DNA of 64,000 nt, taken from positions 4,233,501 through 4,297,500 of the forward strand of contig NZ_CP083376.1 of assembly GCF_020042665.1 (NCBI RefSeq), read 5' to 3'. Within the stretch, counting starts at the first letter, position 1. Each line of letters begins with the position of its first letter. The position numbers and the translations under genes are program-made. This stretch comes from Pseudoxanthomonas sp. X-1. GTDB taxonomy: Bacteria > Pseudomonadota > Gammaproteobacteria > Xanthomonadales > Xanthomonadaceae. Shown one piece after another: positions 56,131 through 64,000 of this stretch. A model generated the notes under the pieces. The model did no database searches. It saw only the letters and a list, made by a program, of their open reading frames with translations, and was not told the origin of the DNA.

Positions 56131-56161
56131 GGCGACACGGCTCGGGCCAGCAGGAACGACA

Positions 56162-56181
56162 AAGGCCCCTCGCGGGGCCTT
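56162..56181 (-). terminator. Rho-independent terminator of the LOV kinase operon
   Basis: AAGGCCCC and GGGGCCTT pair around TCGC. On the minus strand the stem is followed by TTGTCGTT, 39 bp past the kinase stop. Confidence 0.8.
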
Positions 56182-56219
56182 GTCGTCGTGCCTGCAGGCG
56201 GACCGTTCGTTGCCGCGGC

Positions 56220-57839
56220 TCAGCCCACGCCGGTCGGGCCGTCCAGCACCTGACGGACCAGCTTGAGCAGGTCGCGCTGGGTGTAGGGCTTGTTGATCAC
56301 GTCGAACTGCGCGCCCTCCGCGTCGCTGCGCGCCAGCGTGTTCTCGGCGTAGCCGGTGGTGAGGATGACCTTGGTCGCGGGGCTGCGTCGCTGCACTTCG
56401 TGGGCCAGGACCACGCCATTCATGTCGCCGGGCATGATCAGGTCGGTGAACAGCAGGTCGTACGATCCGCCGGCCCTGATCAGTTCCAGCGCCTGGGTCG
56501 CGTTGCTGGCCACGTCGGTCTGGTAGCCGACGGCTTCCAGGAACATCTGCGCCACCGCGGCCACGTCCTCGCGGTCCTCCACGATCAGGATCCGCTCGCT
56601 GCCGCCACGACCGCTGGCGCGCGGTTCGGGCAGCTGCGGCTTGCCGCCCTCGCCCGCCTGGGCCGGGAAGTACAGCCGGATGGTGGTGCCCCGGTCCACC
56701 TCGGAATAGATGCGCACCGCGCCGCCGGACTGCTTGACGAAGCCGTACACCATGCTCATGCCCAGCCCCGTGCCCTTGCCCTCCTCCTTGGTGGTGAAGA
56801 AGGGTTCGAGCACGCGCTGCTGGATCTCCGGGGACATGCCGCAGCCGGTATCGGTCACGGCCACGCTGACGTACTTTCCGACCGCCAGGTGGTGGAAGTC
56901 GGGACTGCTCAGGTCGCTCTGGTCCACCTCGACATTGGCGGTCTCGATGGTGACCTGCCGCTGCGCCCGCCCCTCCATCGCATCGCGCGCATTGAGCAGG
57001 ATGTTCAGCAGCGCCACCTCGGCCTGGGTGCTGTCCAGCTTGGCGTTCCACAGCGAGGCGTCGAGCTGGGTCACCAGTTCGACATCGTCGCCCAGCGAGC
57101 GATGCGCCAGATCGACCATGCCCGACACCAGCGTGTTGAGGTTGGTGGTGCGACCCTCCAGCCGCTGGCGGCGTGCGAAGGCCAGCAGCTGCTGGGTCAG
57201 CGTGGCGGCCTTCTTCGCCGCGGCCTGGGCGCGCTGGATGCCGGCCTCGATGCGCGCCCGGTCCGGCTTCTCGGCGCTGTTGAGCATCCCGAGCAGTTCC
57301 AGATGGCCGCTCATGACCTGCAGCAGGTTGTTGAAGTCGTGCGCGATGCCGCCGGTCAGCTGGCCGACCGCCTCCATCTTCTGCGCCTGGCGCAACGCGT
57401 CCTCCGCATCGCGACGGCGGCTGACGTCCAGCTGCGAGCCGAAGAAGAAGATCAGCTTGCCGTTCTCGTCGAACACCGGCGAGGTGAACAGCGCATTCCA
57501 GAACGAGGTGCCGTCCTTGCGGTAGTTCAGGATCTCGGCGGCGAACTCGCGGTTCTGCGCGATCGACTCGCGTACCGCCGCGACCGTGGCGCGGTCGGTG
57601 TCCTTGCCCTGCAGGAAGCGGCAGTTGCGCCCGATCAGCTCTTCCGAGCTGTAACCGGTCATCTCGATGAAGGCGCGATTGGCGAAGACGATCGGGTTGT
57701 CGGGCTGATGCGGGTCGGTCACGATCATCGGCATGCGCGTGGTTTCCACCGCCGCGAAGAAGATGTCGGACTTGTGGCTCTTCAAGCGCAGATCGTCGAT
57801 GGCCGGAGACTTGAAGCCGGGTGCGGGTTCCTGGGGCAA
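56220..57839 (-). CDS. LOV-domain hybrid sensor histidine kinase (blue-light receptor type)
   Basis: A 539-residue protein. Order: a LOV/PAS domain (about 25-140) with the flavin-adduct motif GRNCRFLQG (Cys73) and the late FFFGSQLD with Gln136, as in functional LOV photoreceptors; a HisKA domain with phospho-His in [13 protein letters not shown] (His167); an ATPase domain (N box [12 protein letters not shown]1 DTGCGMS, G2 [11 protein letters not shown]); and a C-terminal receiver with Asp466 in [10 protein letters not shown]. Known Xanthomonas LOV kinases of this type sense blue light and affect motility and virulence. It is probably cytoplasmic. The start is a TTG at 57839, chosen from AAGGA 6 bp before it; this start is uncertain. 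Confidence 0.92.
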   Translation of the reverse strand: MPQEPAPGFKSPAIDDLRLKSHKSDIFFAAVETTRMPMIVTDPHQPDNPIVFANRAFIEMTGYSSEELIGRNCRFLQGKDTDRATVAAVRESIAQNREFAAEILNYRKDGTSFWNALFTSPVFDENGKLIFFFGSQLDVSRRRDAEDALRQAQKMEAVGQLTGGIAHDFNNLLQVMSGHLELLGMLNSAEKPDRARIEAGIQRAQAAAKKAATLTQQLLAFARRQRLEGRTTNLNTLVSGMVDLAHRSLGDDVELVTQLDASLWNAKLDSTQAEVALLNILLNARDAMEGRAQRQVTIETANVEVDQSDLSSPDFHHLAVGKYVSVAVTDTGCGMSPEIQQRVLEPFFTTKEEGKGTGLGMSMVYGFVKQSGGAVRIYSEVDRGTTIRLYFPAQAGEGGKPQLPEPRASGRGGSERILIVEDREDVAAVAQMFLEAVGYQTDVASNATQALELIRAGGSYDLLFTDLIMPGDMNGVVLAHEVQRRSPATKVILTTGYAENTLARSDAEGAQFDVINKPYTQRDLLKLVRQVLDGPTGVG

Positions 57840-57876
57840 GCGCAATCCTTGGAAGAGTGGAGGGACTCGCCGTGCC

Positions 57877-58626
57877 TCAAGCCGCCACGGCCGCCGGATC
57901 GGCCGCCGCACGCTCCACCGGCTGCGGCTGCTCCACGGGCGCCAGGCGGAAGCCGAAGCTCAGGTGGGTATGCAGCAGCGGCCTGTCGAAGGGCTTGTCG
58001 ATGATCTTGCGCAGATTGTAGATGTGACTGCGCAGCGTGTCCGAATCGGGCAGGTCGTTGCCCCAGATCTCCCGCTCCAGCTGCGCGCGGGTGACGATCG
58101 CGGGTGAATGCCGCATCAGCACCGCCAGCAGCTGGAACTGGATCGGCGAGAGGGACAGACGCTGGCCGGCGCGCCTGACGGTGTAGTTCCCGGTTTCCAG
58201 CGTCAGGTCGCCGACCACCAGCTGCGTGCCGGCCAGCTGGCGGCGCTGGCGCTTGATCAGCGCGGTCAGGCGCGCCTGCAGTTCCGGCAGCGCATAGGGT
58301 TTGACCAGATAGTCATCGGCGCCGGCCTCGATGCCGGTCACGCGGTCCTCCACCCGCTCGCGGCCGGACAGGAAGATGATCGGCGTGCTGCGCTTGACCT
58401 CGCGGCGGAAGGCGCGGCACACGTCCAGCCCGTCCATGCGCGGCATCTTGCCGTCCAGCAGGATCACGTCGTAATGCTGCTCGCTGGCCAGACGCAGTCC
58501 CTCGACGCCGTCATGGGCGTAGTCGACGTCGTAGCCGATGGATTCGAGATATTCGCCGGTGGCCGAAGCGATCGCATAGTCGTCATCGACCAGCAGCAGG
58601 GTATGCCGTTGTTGGAAGGCGCGCAT
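57877..58626 (-). CDS. OmpR-family response regulator, next to the LOV kinase
   Basis: A 249-residue regulator. Receiver (about 5-120) with [10 protein letters not shown], phospho-Asp in [13 protein letters not shown] and Lys in [11 protein letters not shown] winged-helix domain follows (about 140-235: [32 protein letters not shown]). The Pro/Ala-rich tail is short. ATG 58626 is the first codon that fits the receiver start. The LOV kinase starts 37 bp downstream on the same strand, so the two form one operon and probably one signal path, with a phosphotransfer link still to be shown. Confidence 0.92.
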   Translation of the reverse strand: MRAFQQRHTLLLVDDDYAIASATGEYLESIGYDVDYAHDGVEGLRLASEQHYDVILLDGKMPRMDGLDVCRAFRREVKRSTPIIFLSGRERVEDRVTGIEAGADDYLVKPYALPELQARLTALIKRQRRQLAGTQLVVGDLTLETGNYTVRRAGQRLSLSPIQFQLLAVLMRHSPAIVTRAQLEREIWGNDLPDSDTLRSHIYNLRKIIDKPFDRPLLHTHLSFGFRLAPVEQPQPVERAAADPAAVAA

Positions 58627-58924
58627 GTGGGCAGGTCCTGGAAGTGTGCCGCTACCATCGCTTCGCCGATGCCCATGCCGAGTGAAGGCGGCGCGGCAAG
58701 CCATCACGCGCGATGCACGCGTTTTCCCTTCGCTCAGTGTTGTCGTGCATGAGTCAGCGGGAGATGCACGCATCAGGCCGTGCGAGGGATCATGCAGCCG
58801 AGGCATGTTGTCTGCTTTCGCTCAGCAGCGCCCCGGCCTTTCGTGCAAGGCGCGGAAGATGCAACGCGCGATCGAACGGGAATCCGGTCATCGCGATCAC
58901 GGGGTGCAAGTGCACCGCCCGGCC

Positions 58925-59479
58925 TCATCCCACCTGCTGGGCGAAGGAACCAACGCGCGTGTCGGAATCCAGCCCGGCACGCGCGCGGGCTGCGGCATCG
59001 GCCAACACCAGCAGCGCGTTGGCGTAGTCCGACGCCGAATAGGTCACGGTGGCCCGCGTGGCCGCCGCGCTCCCCTGCAGCATCGGCGTGCGCTCCACCA
59101 TCACCGCGATCTGCGCCAGTTCGTCCGCAAGGCCGATCACCCGGAACAGGTTCAGCGCTTCGCCACGCTGGCCGCCGATCGACTCCCAGTCCAGTGCATC
59201 CAGCAGCGACGCCGGTGGGTCGAGCGTGCGCCATTGCAGCGCGTAACGCACATCGCCCCAATGCCCCAGGCGCAGCGATGTGGCCAGGACGCGCAGGTCG
59301 GCCGTCCACTGGGCCAGGTCCCCAGCCAGCTGCTGGCGCTCCAGCTCCCAGTCTTCACTACCGGCCGCCGGCTTGGCACCGCCGAAGAAGGGATACACCA
59401 GCAGGACGAGGACGGCGGCCAGAAGCGCCGCCAGCAGGACGGCGACAAGAACGTCGGATGGCGCGGCAAAAGCGAGCAT
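58925..59479 (-). CDS. Small membrane-anchored protein of unknown function
   Basis: A 184-residue protein. A single strong hydrophobic segment (about 8-30, VLVAVLLAALLAAVLVLLVYPFF) near the N-terminus and a polar, helical remainder (residues 35-184) without Cys motifs. I recognise no domain. ATG 59479 puts the membrane segment near the start; a GTG 30 bp upstream is an alternative. It lies about 170 bp from the katE stop and is separated from the response regulator by 298 bp that contain no gene. Confidence 0.65.
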   Translation of the reverse strand: MLAFAAPSDVLVAVLLAALLAAVLVLLVYPFFGGAKPAAGSEDWELERQQLAGDLAQWTADLRVLATSLRLGHWGDVRYALQWRTLDPPASLLDALDWESIGGQRGEALNLFRVIGLADELAQIAVMVERTPMLQGSAAATRATVTYSASDYANALLVLADAAARARAGLDSDTRVGSFAQQVG

Positions 59480-59598
59480 GGGTCGAGGCGGCAGGGATGC
59501 GTGCCTCACATGTAAGGGTCGGCCTGTGATGGCCGCGCAGTGAATCGCTGAACAGGCGTGGACGCCGACTTGCAGTGCTCACCGTCTCGATGGAACCA

Positions 59599-59626
59599 GG
59601 GCACGCCGGCAGCGGCCGGCGTGCCC
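59599..59626 (-). terminator. Probable terminator of katE
   Basis: GGGCACGCCG and CGGCGTGCCC pair perfectly around an 8-base loop, 21 bp beyond the katE stop on the minus strand, followed by TGGTTCC. Confidence 0.6.
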
Positions 59627-59647
59627 ATCCGCCCGCTTGGCAGGACT

Positions 59648-61741
59648 TCAGGCCAGCATGCGCAGCTTCGGCTCGCGCGCCCATTGGCGCGTCTTGGCGG
59701 CGGCGATGAAGGCCTTGGTGTCGGCCGCATCCACGATGCCCGCGTCCTTGCCGACGTTGCCGGCCTTCAGCAGGGGCGCTGCGCCCGCGTCGCTGGCGAT
59801 GGCCTTCAGATGCGCCCACGCATTGCTGACGAAGTCGATGGCGGCCGATTCCTTCGCCAGCGCCTTGCCGGCCTCGGCCGTCAGCACCACCGCGACCGCA
59901 TCGAACACGAACGACGGCGTACCCGCCAGCTGGCCGTCGGCGCTGACCTTCTTGCCGTCGGACAGCGTGACGCCCAGCTTCGGCGCCACCAGCTTGACCG
60001 TCGCGCCCGCGTCCCTGGCCGCCTTCTGCAGCGCCTTGACCGTGCCCACGTCCGACCCGTCGTGCACCAGGATGCCGACCGTGCGGCCCTTGAGCGTGTC
60101 CTTCATCCTGCCGATCAGCTGCAGCGCCGGCGAAAGCGGCATGTCGATCGGTTCGACCCTGGCCTGCGCCGGCGGCGGCAGCACATCCAGGCCCAGGCCG
60201 TTGGCCACGCGCTGGGCAAGTTCGGGATCGACGTGGCGCAGGTGACCCACGACCGCTTCACGCACATGCGCGGTCTCGACCTTGGACAGTTCGAACACCA
60301 GCGCCGAGGCCAGGTGCGCCTGCTCGGGCTTGGTCTGGCTGCGGTAGAACAGCCGCGCCTGGCTGTAATGGTCGGCGAAACTTTCCGGCCGCACCCGGCC
60401 CTTGGCGCCATCGTCGACCGTGGCGTGGCTGCGGAAGCCGGCCGGCGTTTCGCGCGGGCTGTCGCCTTGCAGCGAAGAGGGCTCGTAGGCCACGCGCCCC
60501 TTCGGCACGCCCATCTGCATGTGTCCGTCGCGCTGGTTGTTGTGGAACGGACACTTGGGCGCGTTGATCGGCAGCTGGTGGAAGTTGGGCGAGCCCAGCC
60601 GCGAGAGCTGGGTGTCCAGGTAGGAGAACAAGCGCCCCTGCAGCAGCGGATCATTGGAGAAATCGATGCCCGGCACGATGTTGGCCGGGCAGTAGGCCAC
60701 CTGCTCGGTCTCGGCGAAGAAGTTGTCCGGCCAGCGGTCCAGCACCATGCGCCCGATGATCTGCAGCGGAATGGTCTCCTCCGGGATCAGCTTGGTCGGG
60801 TCCAGGTGGTCGAACGGGAACTGCGCGGCCTGTTCCTCGGTGAACAGCTGTACGCCCAGCTCCCACTCGGGGAAGTCGCCGGCGGTGATGGCCTCGAACA
60901 TGTCGCGGCGCTGGAAGTCCGGATCGGCGCCGGCCACCTTCACCGCCTCGTCCCAGACGTGGGACTGCAGGCCCAGCTTGGGGCGCCAGTGGAACTTCAC
61001 GAAGGTGCTGTTGCCCTGCGCATCGAGCAGGCGGAAGCTGTGGATGCCGAAGCCTTCGATCATGCGCAGCGAACGCGGGATGGCGCGGTCGCTCATCGCC
61101 CACATGATCATGTGCATCGACTCGGGCGTGAGCGAGATGAAGTCCCAGAACGTGTCGTGCGCGCTGGCCGCCTGCGGGAAGCCGCGGTCCGGCTCCATCT
61201 TCACCGAGTGGATCAGGTCGGGGAACTTGATCGCATCCTGGATGAAGAACACCGGGATGTTGTTGCCCACCAGGTCCCAGTTGCCCTCCTTGGTGTAGAA
61301 CTTGACCGCGAAGCCGCGCACGTCGCGCGGCGTGTCCACCGAACCCGCGCCGCCGGCGACGGTCGAGAAGCGCGTGAACACCGGCGTCTTCACCCCGGTC
61401 TCGGTCAGCAGCTTGGCGGTGGTGTACTTGGCCAGCGACTTGGTCAGCTCGAAATAGCCGTGCGCCGCGGTGCCGCGCGCATGCACGATGCGCTCGGGAA
61501 TGCGCTCGTGATCAAAGTGGGTGATCTTCTCGCGCAGGATGAAGTCTTCCAGCAGCGTCGGGCCGCGCGGTCCGGCCTTGAGCGAGTTCTGGTTGTCGCT
61601 GACCGGGATGCCCTGGTTGGTGGTCAGCACCGGATGGGTGCCGCCGGCCTGCTGATGCAGCTCATCGCCCTGCCCGCGCGCGGCGCTGTCTTCGGAAGTG
61701 GGAGGAGTGGCGGATTTGGCGGAAGCTTTGCGAGCGGCCAT
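59648..61741 (-). CDS. katE: Catalase HPII (monofunctional, large-subunit heme catalase)
   Basis: A 697-residue enzyme that breaks H2O2 into water and oxygen. Catalytic His in [15 protein letters not shown] (about residue 88), Asn in [11 protein letters not shown] and heme-ligand Tyr in [14 protein letters not shown] are present. The extra C-terminal flavodoxin-like domain (about 545-690, [16 protein letters not shown]) is the hallmark of the large-subunit type. The N-terminus is polar and extended. ATG 61741 is preceded by GGAG at 9 bp. It diverges from the YdcF-like gene by 159 bp. Confidence 0.95.
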   Translation of the reverse strand: MAARKASAKSATPPTSEDSAARGQGDELHQQAGGTHPVLTTNQGIPVSDNQNSLKAGPRGPTLLEDFILREKITHFDHERIPERIVHARGTAAHGYFELTKSLAKYTTAKLLTETGVKTPVFTRFSTVAGGAGSVDTPRDVRGFAVKFYTKEGNWDLVGNNIPVFFIQDAIKFPDLIHSVKMEPDRGFPQAASAHDTFWDFISLTPESMHMIMWAMSDRAIPRSLRMIEGFGIHSFRLLDAQGNSTFVKFHWRPKLGLQSHVWDEAVKVAGADPDFQRRDMFEAITAGDFPEWELGVQLFTEEQAAQFPFDHLDPTKLIPEETIPLQIIGRMVLDRWPDNFFAETEQVAYCPANIVPGIDFSNDPLLQGRLFSYLDTQLSRLGSPNFHQLPINAPKCPFHNNQRDGHMQMGVPKGRVAYEPSSLQGDSPRETPAGFRSHATVDDGAKGRVRPESFADHYSQARLFYRSQTKPEQAHLASALVFELSKVETAHVREAVVGHLRHVDPELAQRVANGLGLDVLPPPAQARVEPIDMPLSPALQLIGRMKDTLKGRTVGILVHDGSDVGTVKALQKAARDAGATVKLVAPKLGVTLSDGKKVSADGQLAGTPSFVFDAVAVVLTAEAGKALAKESAAIDFVSNAWAHLKAIASDAGAAPLLKAGNVGKDAGIVDAADTKAFIAAAKTRQWAREPKLRMLA

Positions 61742-61900
61742 GGCGTGATGCTCCAGGTGGCGGGCGAGGGAGTCGGGGATGCTGGTCGCCGTCGCGTCAA
61801 CCGATTGTGGAGTAACGCTCGCACCGCCTTCACGCGACGTTCCCGGTATGCCACCGCGATCTGCGACCATGGGCGGGTTCATCCAAGGACAACGTGCCCG

Positions 61901-62719
61901 ATGTCGCTGCTGCTGCTCGCCGTTGGCGTCCTGCTGACGGCCCTGTTGTTCCGCCTGCGTCGCCCGCGTGCCGCACGCTGCGTAGGCGTGGTCTGGTTCG
62001 TCCTCTTCTGGCTGCTGGGCAACGGCCTCCTGGCCGGCCGGATCGTCGATGCCACGCAGGCCGGCCAACGCGCGCCCGCGCGCGTGGTCTGGCAGCCGGG
62101 CGCGGTGATCATCGTGCTGGGCATGGGCATGCAACGGCTGCCGCACGAAGGCGGGATCGAACCGCAATCGCTGGCCTACAGCCGCATCCTGCGCGCGGTG
62201 CAGCTGTTCGACGCATGCAAGGCCGCCACGCAGGGCTGCAAGGTGCTGGTCTCCGGCGGCGACCCGGCCGGCCTGGGCAACAGCGAAGCCGAGCTCTATG
62301 CCTCGCTCATCGAAGAGGCCGGCGTCCCGGCCGCCGACGTGTGGAAGGAGGAGGCTTCGCGCAACACCTGGGAGAACGCCAAGTTCACCGCGCGCCTGCT
62401 GTCGAGCAGGCCTCACGGGCCGCTGGTGCTGGTCACCTCGGGCCTGCATATGCGCCGCAGCCTGCTGTACTTCCGCCATTTCGGCCTGCAGCCCACCCCC
62501 GAACGCAGCGACTACACCACGCCCTTCGCCTCGTGGCTGCCCAACAGCTACAACCTGCTGATCAGCGACTTGGCGGCCGTCGAGTGGCTCGGCATCGCCC
62601 GCTACCACTGGTACAACTGGCTGGGCCGCAACGATCCGCCGATCGAGCCCGCGCCCGAGGGCTCCTCCGCCCATCCGCTCCTGCGCGACCGGCCGGTGAC
62701 GCTTCCTCCCGCGCAGTAA
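61901..62719 (+). CDS. YdcF/ElyC-family membrane protein (DUF218)
   Basis: A 272-residue protein. Two membrane segments at the N-terminus (about 1-20 and 27-48) precede a periplasmic DUF218 domain (about 65-230) with [18 protein letters not shown] and [18 protein letters not shown], then [12 protein letters not shown]. This family includes ElyC and SanA, which affect envelope polymers and carrier-lipid use; its enzyme role is not settled. ATG 61901 is the first Met before the membrane segment. It diverges from katE. Confidence 0.88.
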   Translation: MSLLLLAVGVLLTALLFRLRRPRAARCVGVVWFVLFWLLGNGLLAGRIVDATQAGQRAPARVVWQPGAVIIVLGMGMQRLPHEGGIEPQSLAYSRILRAVQLFDACKAATQGCKVLVSGGDPAGLGNSEAELYASLIEEAGVPAADVWKEEASRNTWENAKFTARLLSSRPHGPLVLVTSGLHMRRSLLYFRHFGLQPTPERSDYTTPFASWLPNSYNLLISDLAAVEWLGIARYHWYNWLGRNDPPIEPAPEGSSAHPLLRDRPVTLPPAQ

Positions 62720-63186
62720 GGGAGCCGAAAGCCTCACGGAATGGGTCGCACGGCCGGGGCGTGGCGTTGTTCGATGAGATGGGTGTCGCAGCGCCGCGAC
62801 TTCGCATCCAATGACGCCGCGTGTCGACGCCGCGTGGGTGGAAGCTCCACGGAATCCGGCTTCGCACGCCGACGTCGACCAGTGGGGTACGCGCAACTCC
62901 GGTCACTGCACCCGTGCCATTGAAGCCGCGGACTTTCAGTGCACCGCGCTCGTAAGCGAGCAGGCAGCGCTCAGGCTGCCGGCCTTGCAGCGGCCTAATT
63001 CTTCATTCTGACCGCGACGGCCGTCCACGTCCTGCGTGGCGCGTCCTTCAACCGAGCAGGCTTGGTGTCTCGCACGCCACCAGATGCCAATGCCTCGCTT
63101 CCCGATCACCGCGCGCCGCCAGGTGCTGCGCCCCGATTAGGGCGGGGCCTTGCCGAGGCTCTGGTGCATTTATTTCCCGCAAAAGA
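62720..63186. other. 467-bp gap before the rRNA terminator
   Basis: No gene, tRNA or regulatory RNA was recognised. It contains a few weak inverted repeats, e.g. GCCCCG...CGGGGC near 63130-63150 (possible transcript end for the YdcF gene), but no convincing family repeat. Confidence 0.55.
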
Positions 63187-63220
63187 AGACCCCCTCGGAT
63201 CGCGAGATCCGAGGGGGTCT
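63187..63220 (-). terminator. rRNA operon terminator
   Basis: AGACCCCCTCGGATC and GATCCGAGGGGGTCT form a perfect 15-bp stem with a 4-base loop, followed on the minus strand by TCTTTT. It lies 9 bp beyond the 5S end. Confidence 0.95.
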
Positions 63221-63229
63221 GGGGTAAGA

Positions 63230-63344
63230 CCCTGGCGATGACCTACTCTTGCATGGCTTAAGCCACACTACCATCGGCGCAGCTGCGTTTCACTTCCGAG
63301 TTCGGGATGGGATCGGGTGGGACCACAGCGCTAATTTCACCAGG
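63230..63344 (-). rRNA. rrf: 5S ribosomal RNA
   Basis: About 115 nt. It starts CCTGGTGAAATTAGCG and contains the conserved CCGAACTCGGAAGTGAAACG and the 3' end GTAGGTCATCGCCAGGG. Ends were set by pairing of the first and last stem. It is transcribed from the minus strand after 23S rRNA. Confidence 0.95.
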
Positions 63345-63536
63345 GAGACGGTTGGAGCGTCGCCAGTGTTTGCTTTCCTTGAGGAGTCCGCACATGGAAG
63401 TGCGGGCTTCTGCGAAGGGAAGCGCATACGGCGCTCAGTCTCGCGTAGTTACTTGTGATGTAGAGAGTGTTTAGTGAGCACCGACGTGCGTCGAGGCTAA
63501 GTTGGTCTTCGCTTGGGCGAAGCCACTTGAGGTTAT

Positions 63537-64000
<464 letters not shown>

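Noticed and set aside
63345..63536. Possible tRNA in the 23S-5S spacer
   Set aside because: No cloverleaf or conserved T-loop (GTTCRA) was found on either strand.

Overview
This 64 kb window is a very GC-rich bacterial chromosome segment. Gene content (DcaP-type porin, two TonB-dependent receptors, Alx/TerC behind a yybP-ykoY leader, a LOV histidine kinase, class I aldolase beside metE) and extragenic palindromes of the kind common in Xanthomonadaceae point to a gammaproteobacterium of that family (Xanthomonas / Pseudoxanthomonas / Lysobacter neighbourhood). The genus is my inference from gene content and cannot be proved here. No phage genes, insertion sequences, CRISPR arrays or tRNA genes were found. 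Nearly all genes look like intact core or near-core genes.

Layout. (1) 1-2836: a Ser/Thr kinase with a C-terminal repeat region, cut by the window edge. (2) 3003-16666: a carbon-metabolism block. An MHS-type permease and a DcaP-like porin diverge from acs. Then come a NarL-type response regulator, aceK, mgtE, a protein with ADP-forming acyl-CoA-synthetase domains fused to a GNAT acetyltransferase (Pat-like), and one unrecognised gene. Acs, its likely regulator, the glyoxylate-bypass switch AceK and a likely Acs-acetylating enzyme lie within 9 kb. (3) 16819-28693: hydrolases, an acyl-CoA ligase, a small exported protein, a Mn-riboswitch/TerC gene, a rhomboid protease, a GH18 lipoprotein, an acyl-CoA thioesterase and a large beta-propeller diguanylate cyclase. 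(4) 28746-32980: nrdAB behind a promoter with tandem NrdR boxes and a cobalamin riboswitch. (5) 33175-41411: ZIP transporter, sterol-desaturase family enzyme, EF-hand protein, an exported Gly/Ser-rich protein, an OmpR/EnvZ-type pair, an esterase-like lipoprotein and a Fur-box siderophore receptor. (6) 41755-52147: patatin lipoprotein, arsRCB operon, AIM24 protein, second TonB-dependent receptor, pncA, mgtC-like gene, and a divergent TauE/LysR pair. (7) 52226-62719: class I aldolase, metE with its own cobalamin riboswitch, a blue-light (LOV) hybrid kinase with an OmpR-type regulator, katE and a YdcF-type protein. (8) 63187-64000: the 3' end of an rRNA operon on the minus strand (23S partial, 5S, terminator).

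The most informative regulation is the pair of closely similar cobalamin riboswitches, one before nrdA and one before metE. Both genes encode B12-independent isozymes, so the cell probably also has B12-dependent counterparts elsewhere and shuts these two off when B12 is present. Most genes were assigned from protein motifs read directly. Start codons were chosen by family N-termini, signal peptides and Shine-Dalgarno-like sequences.
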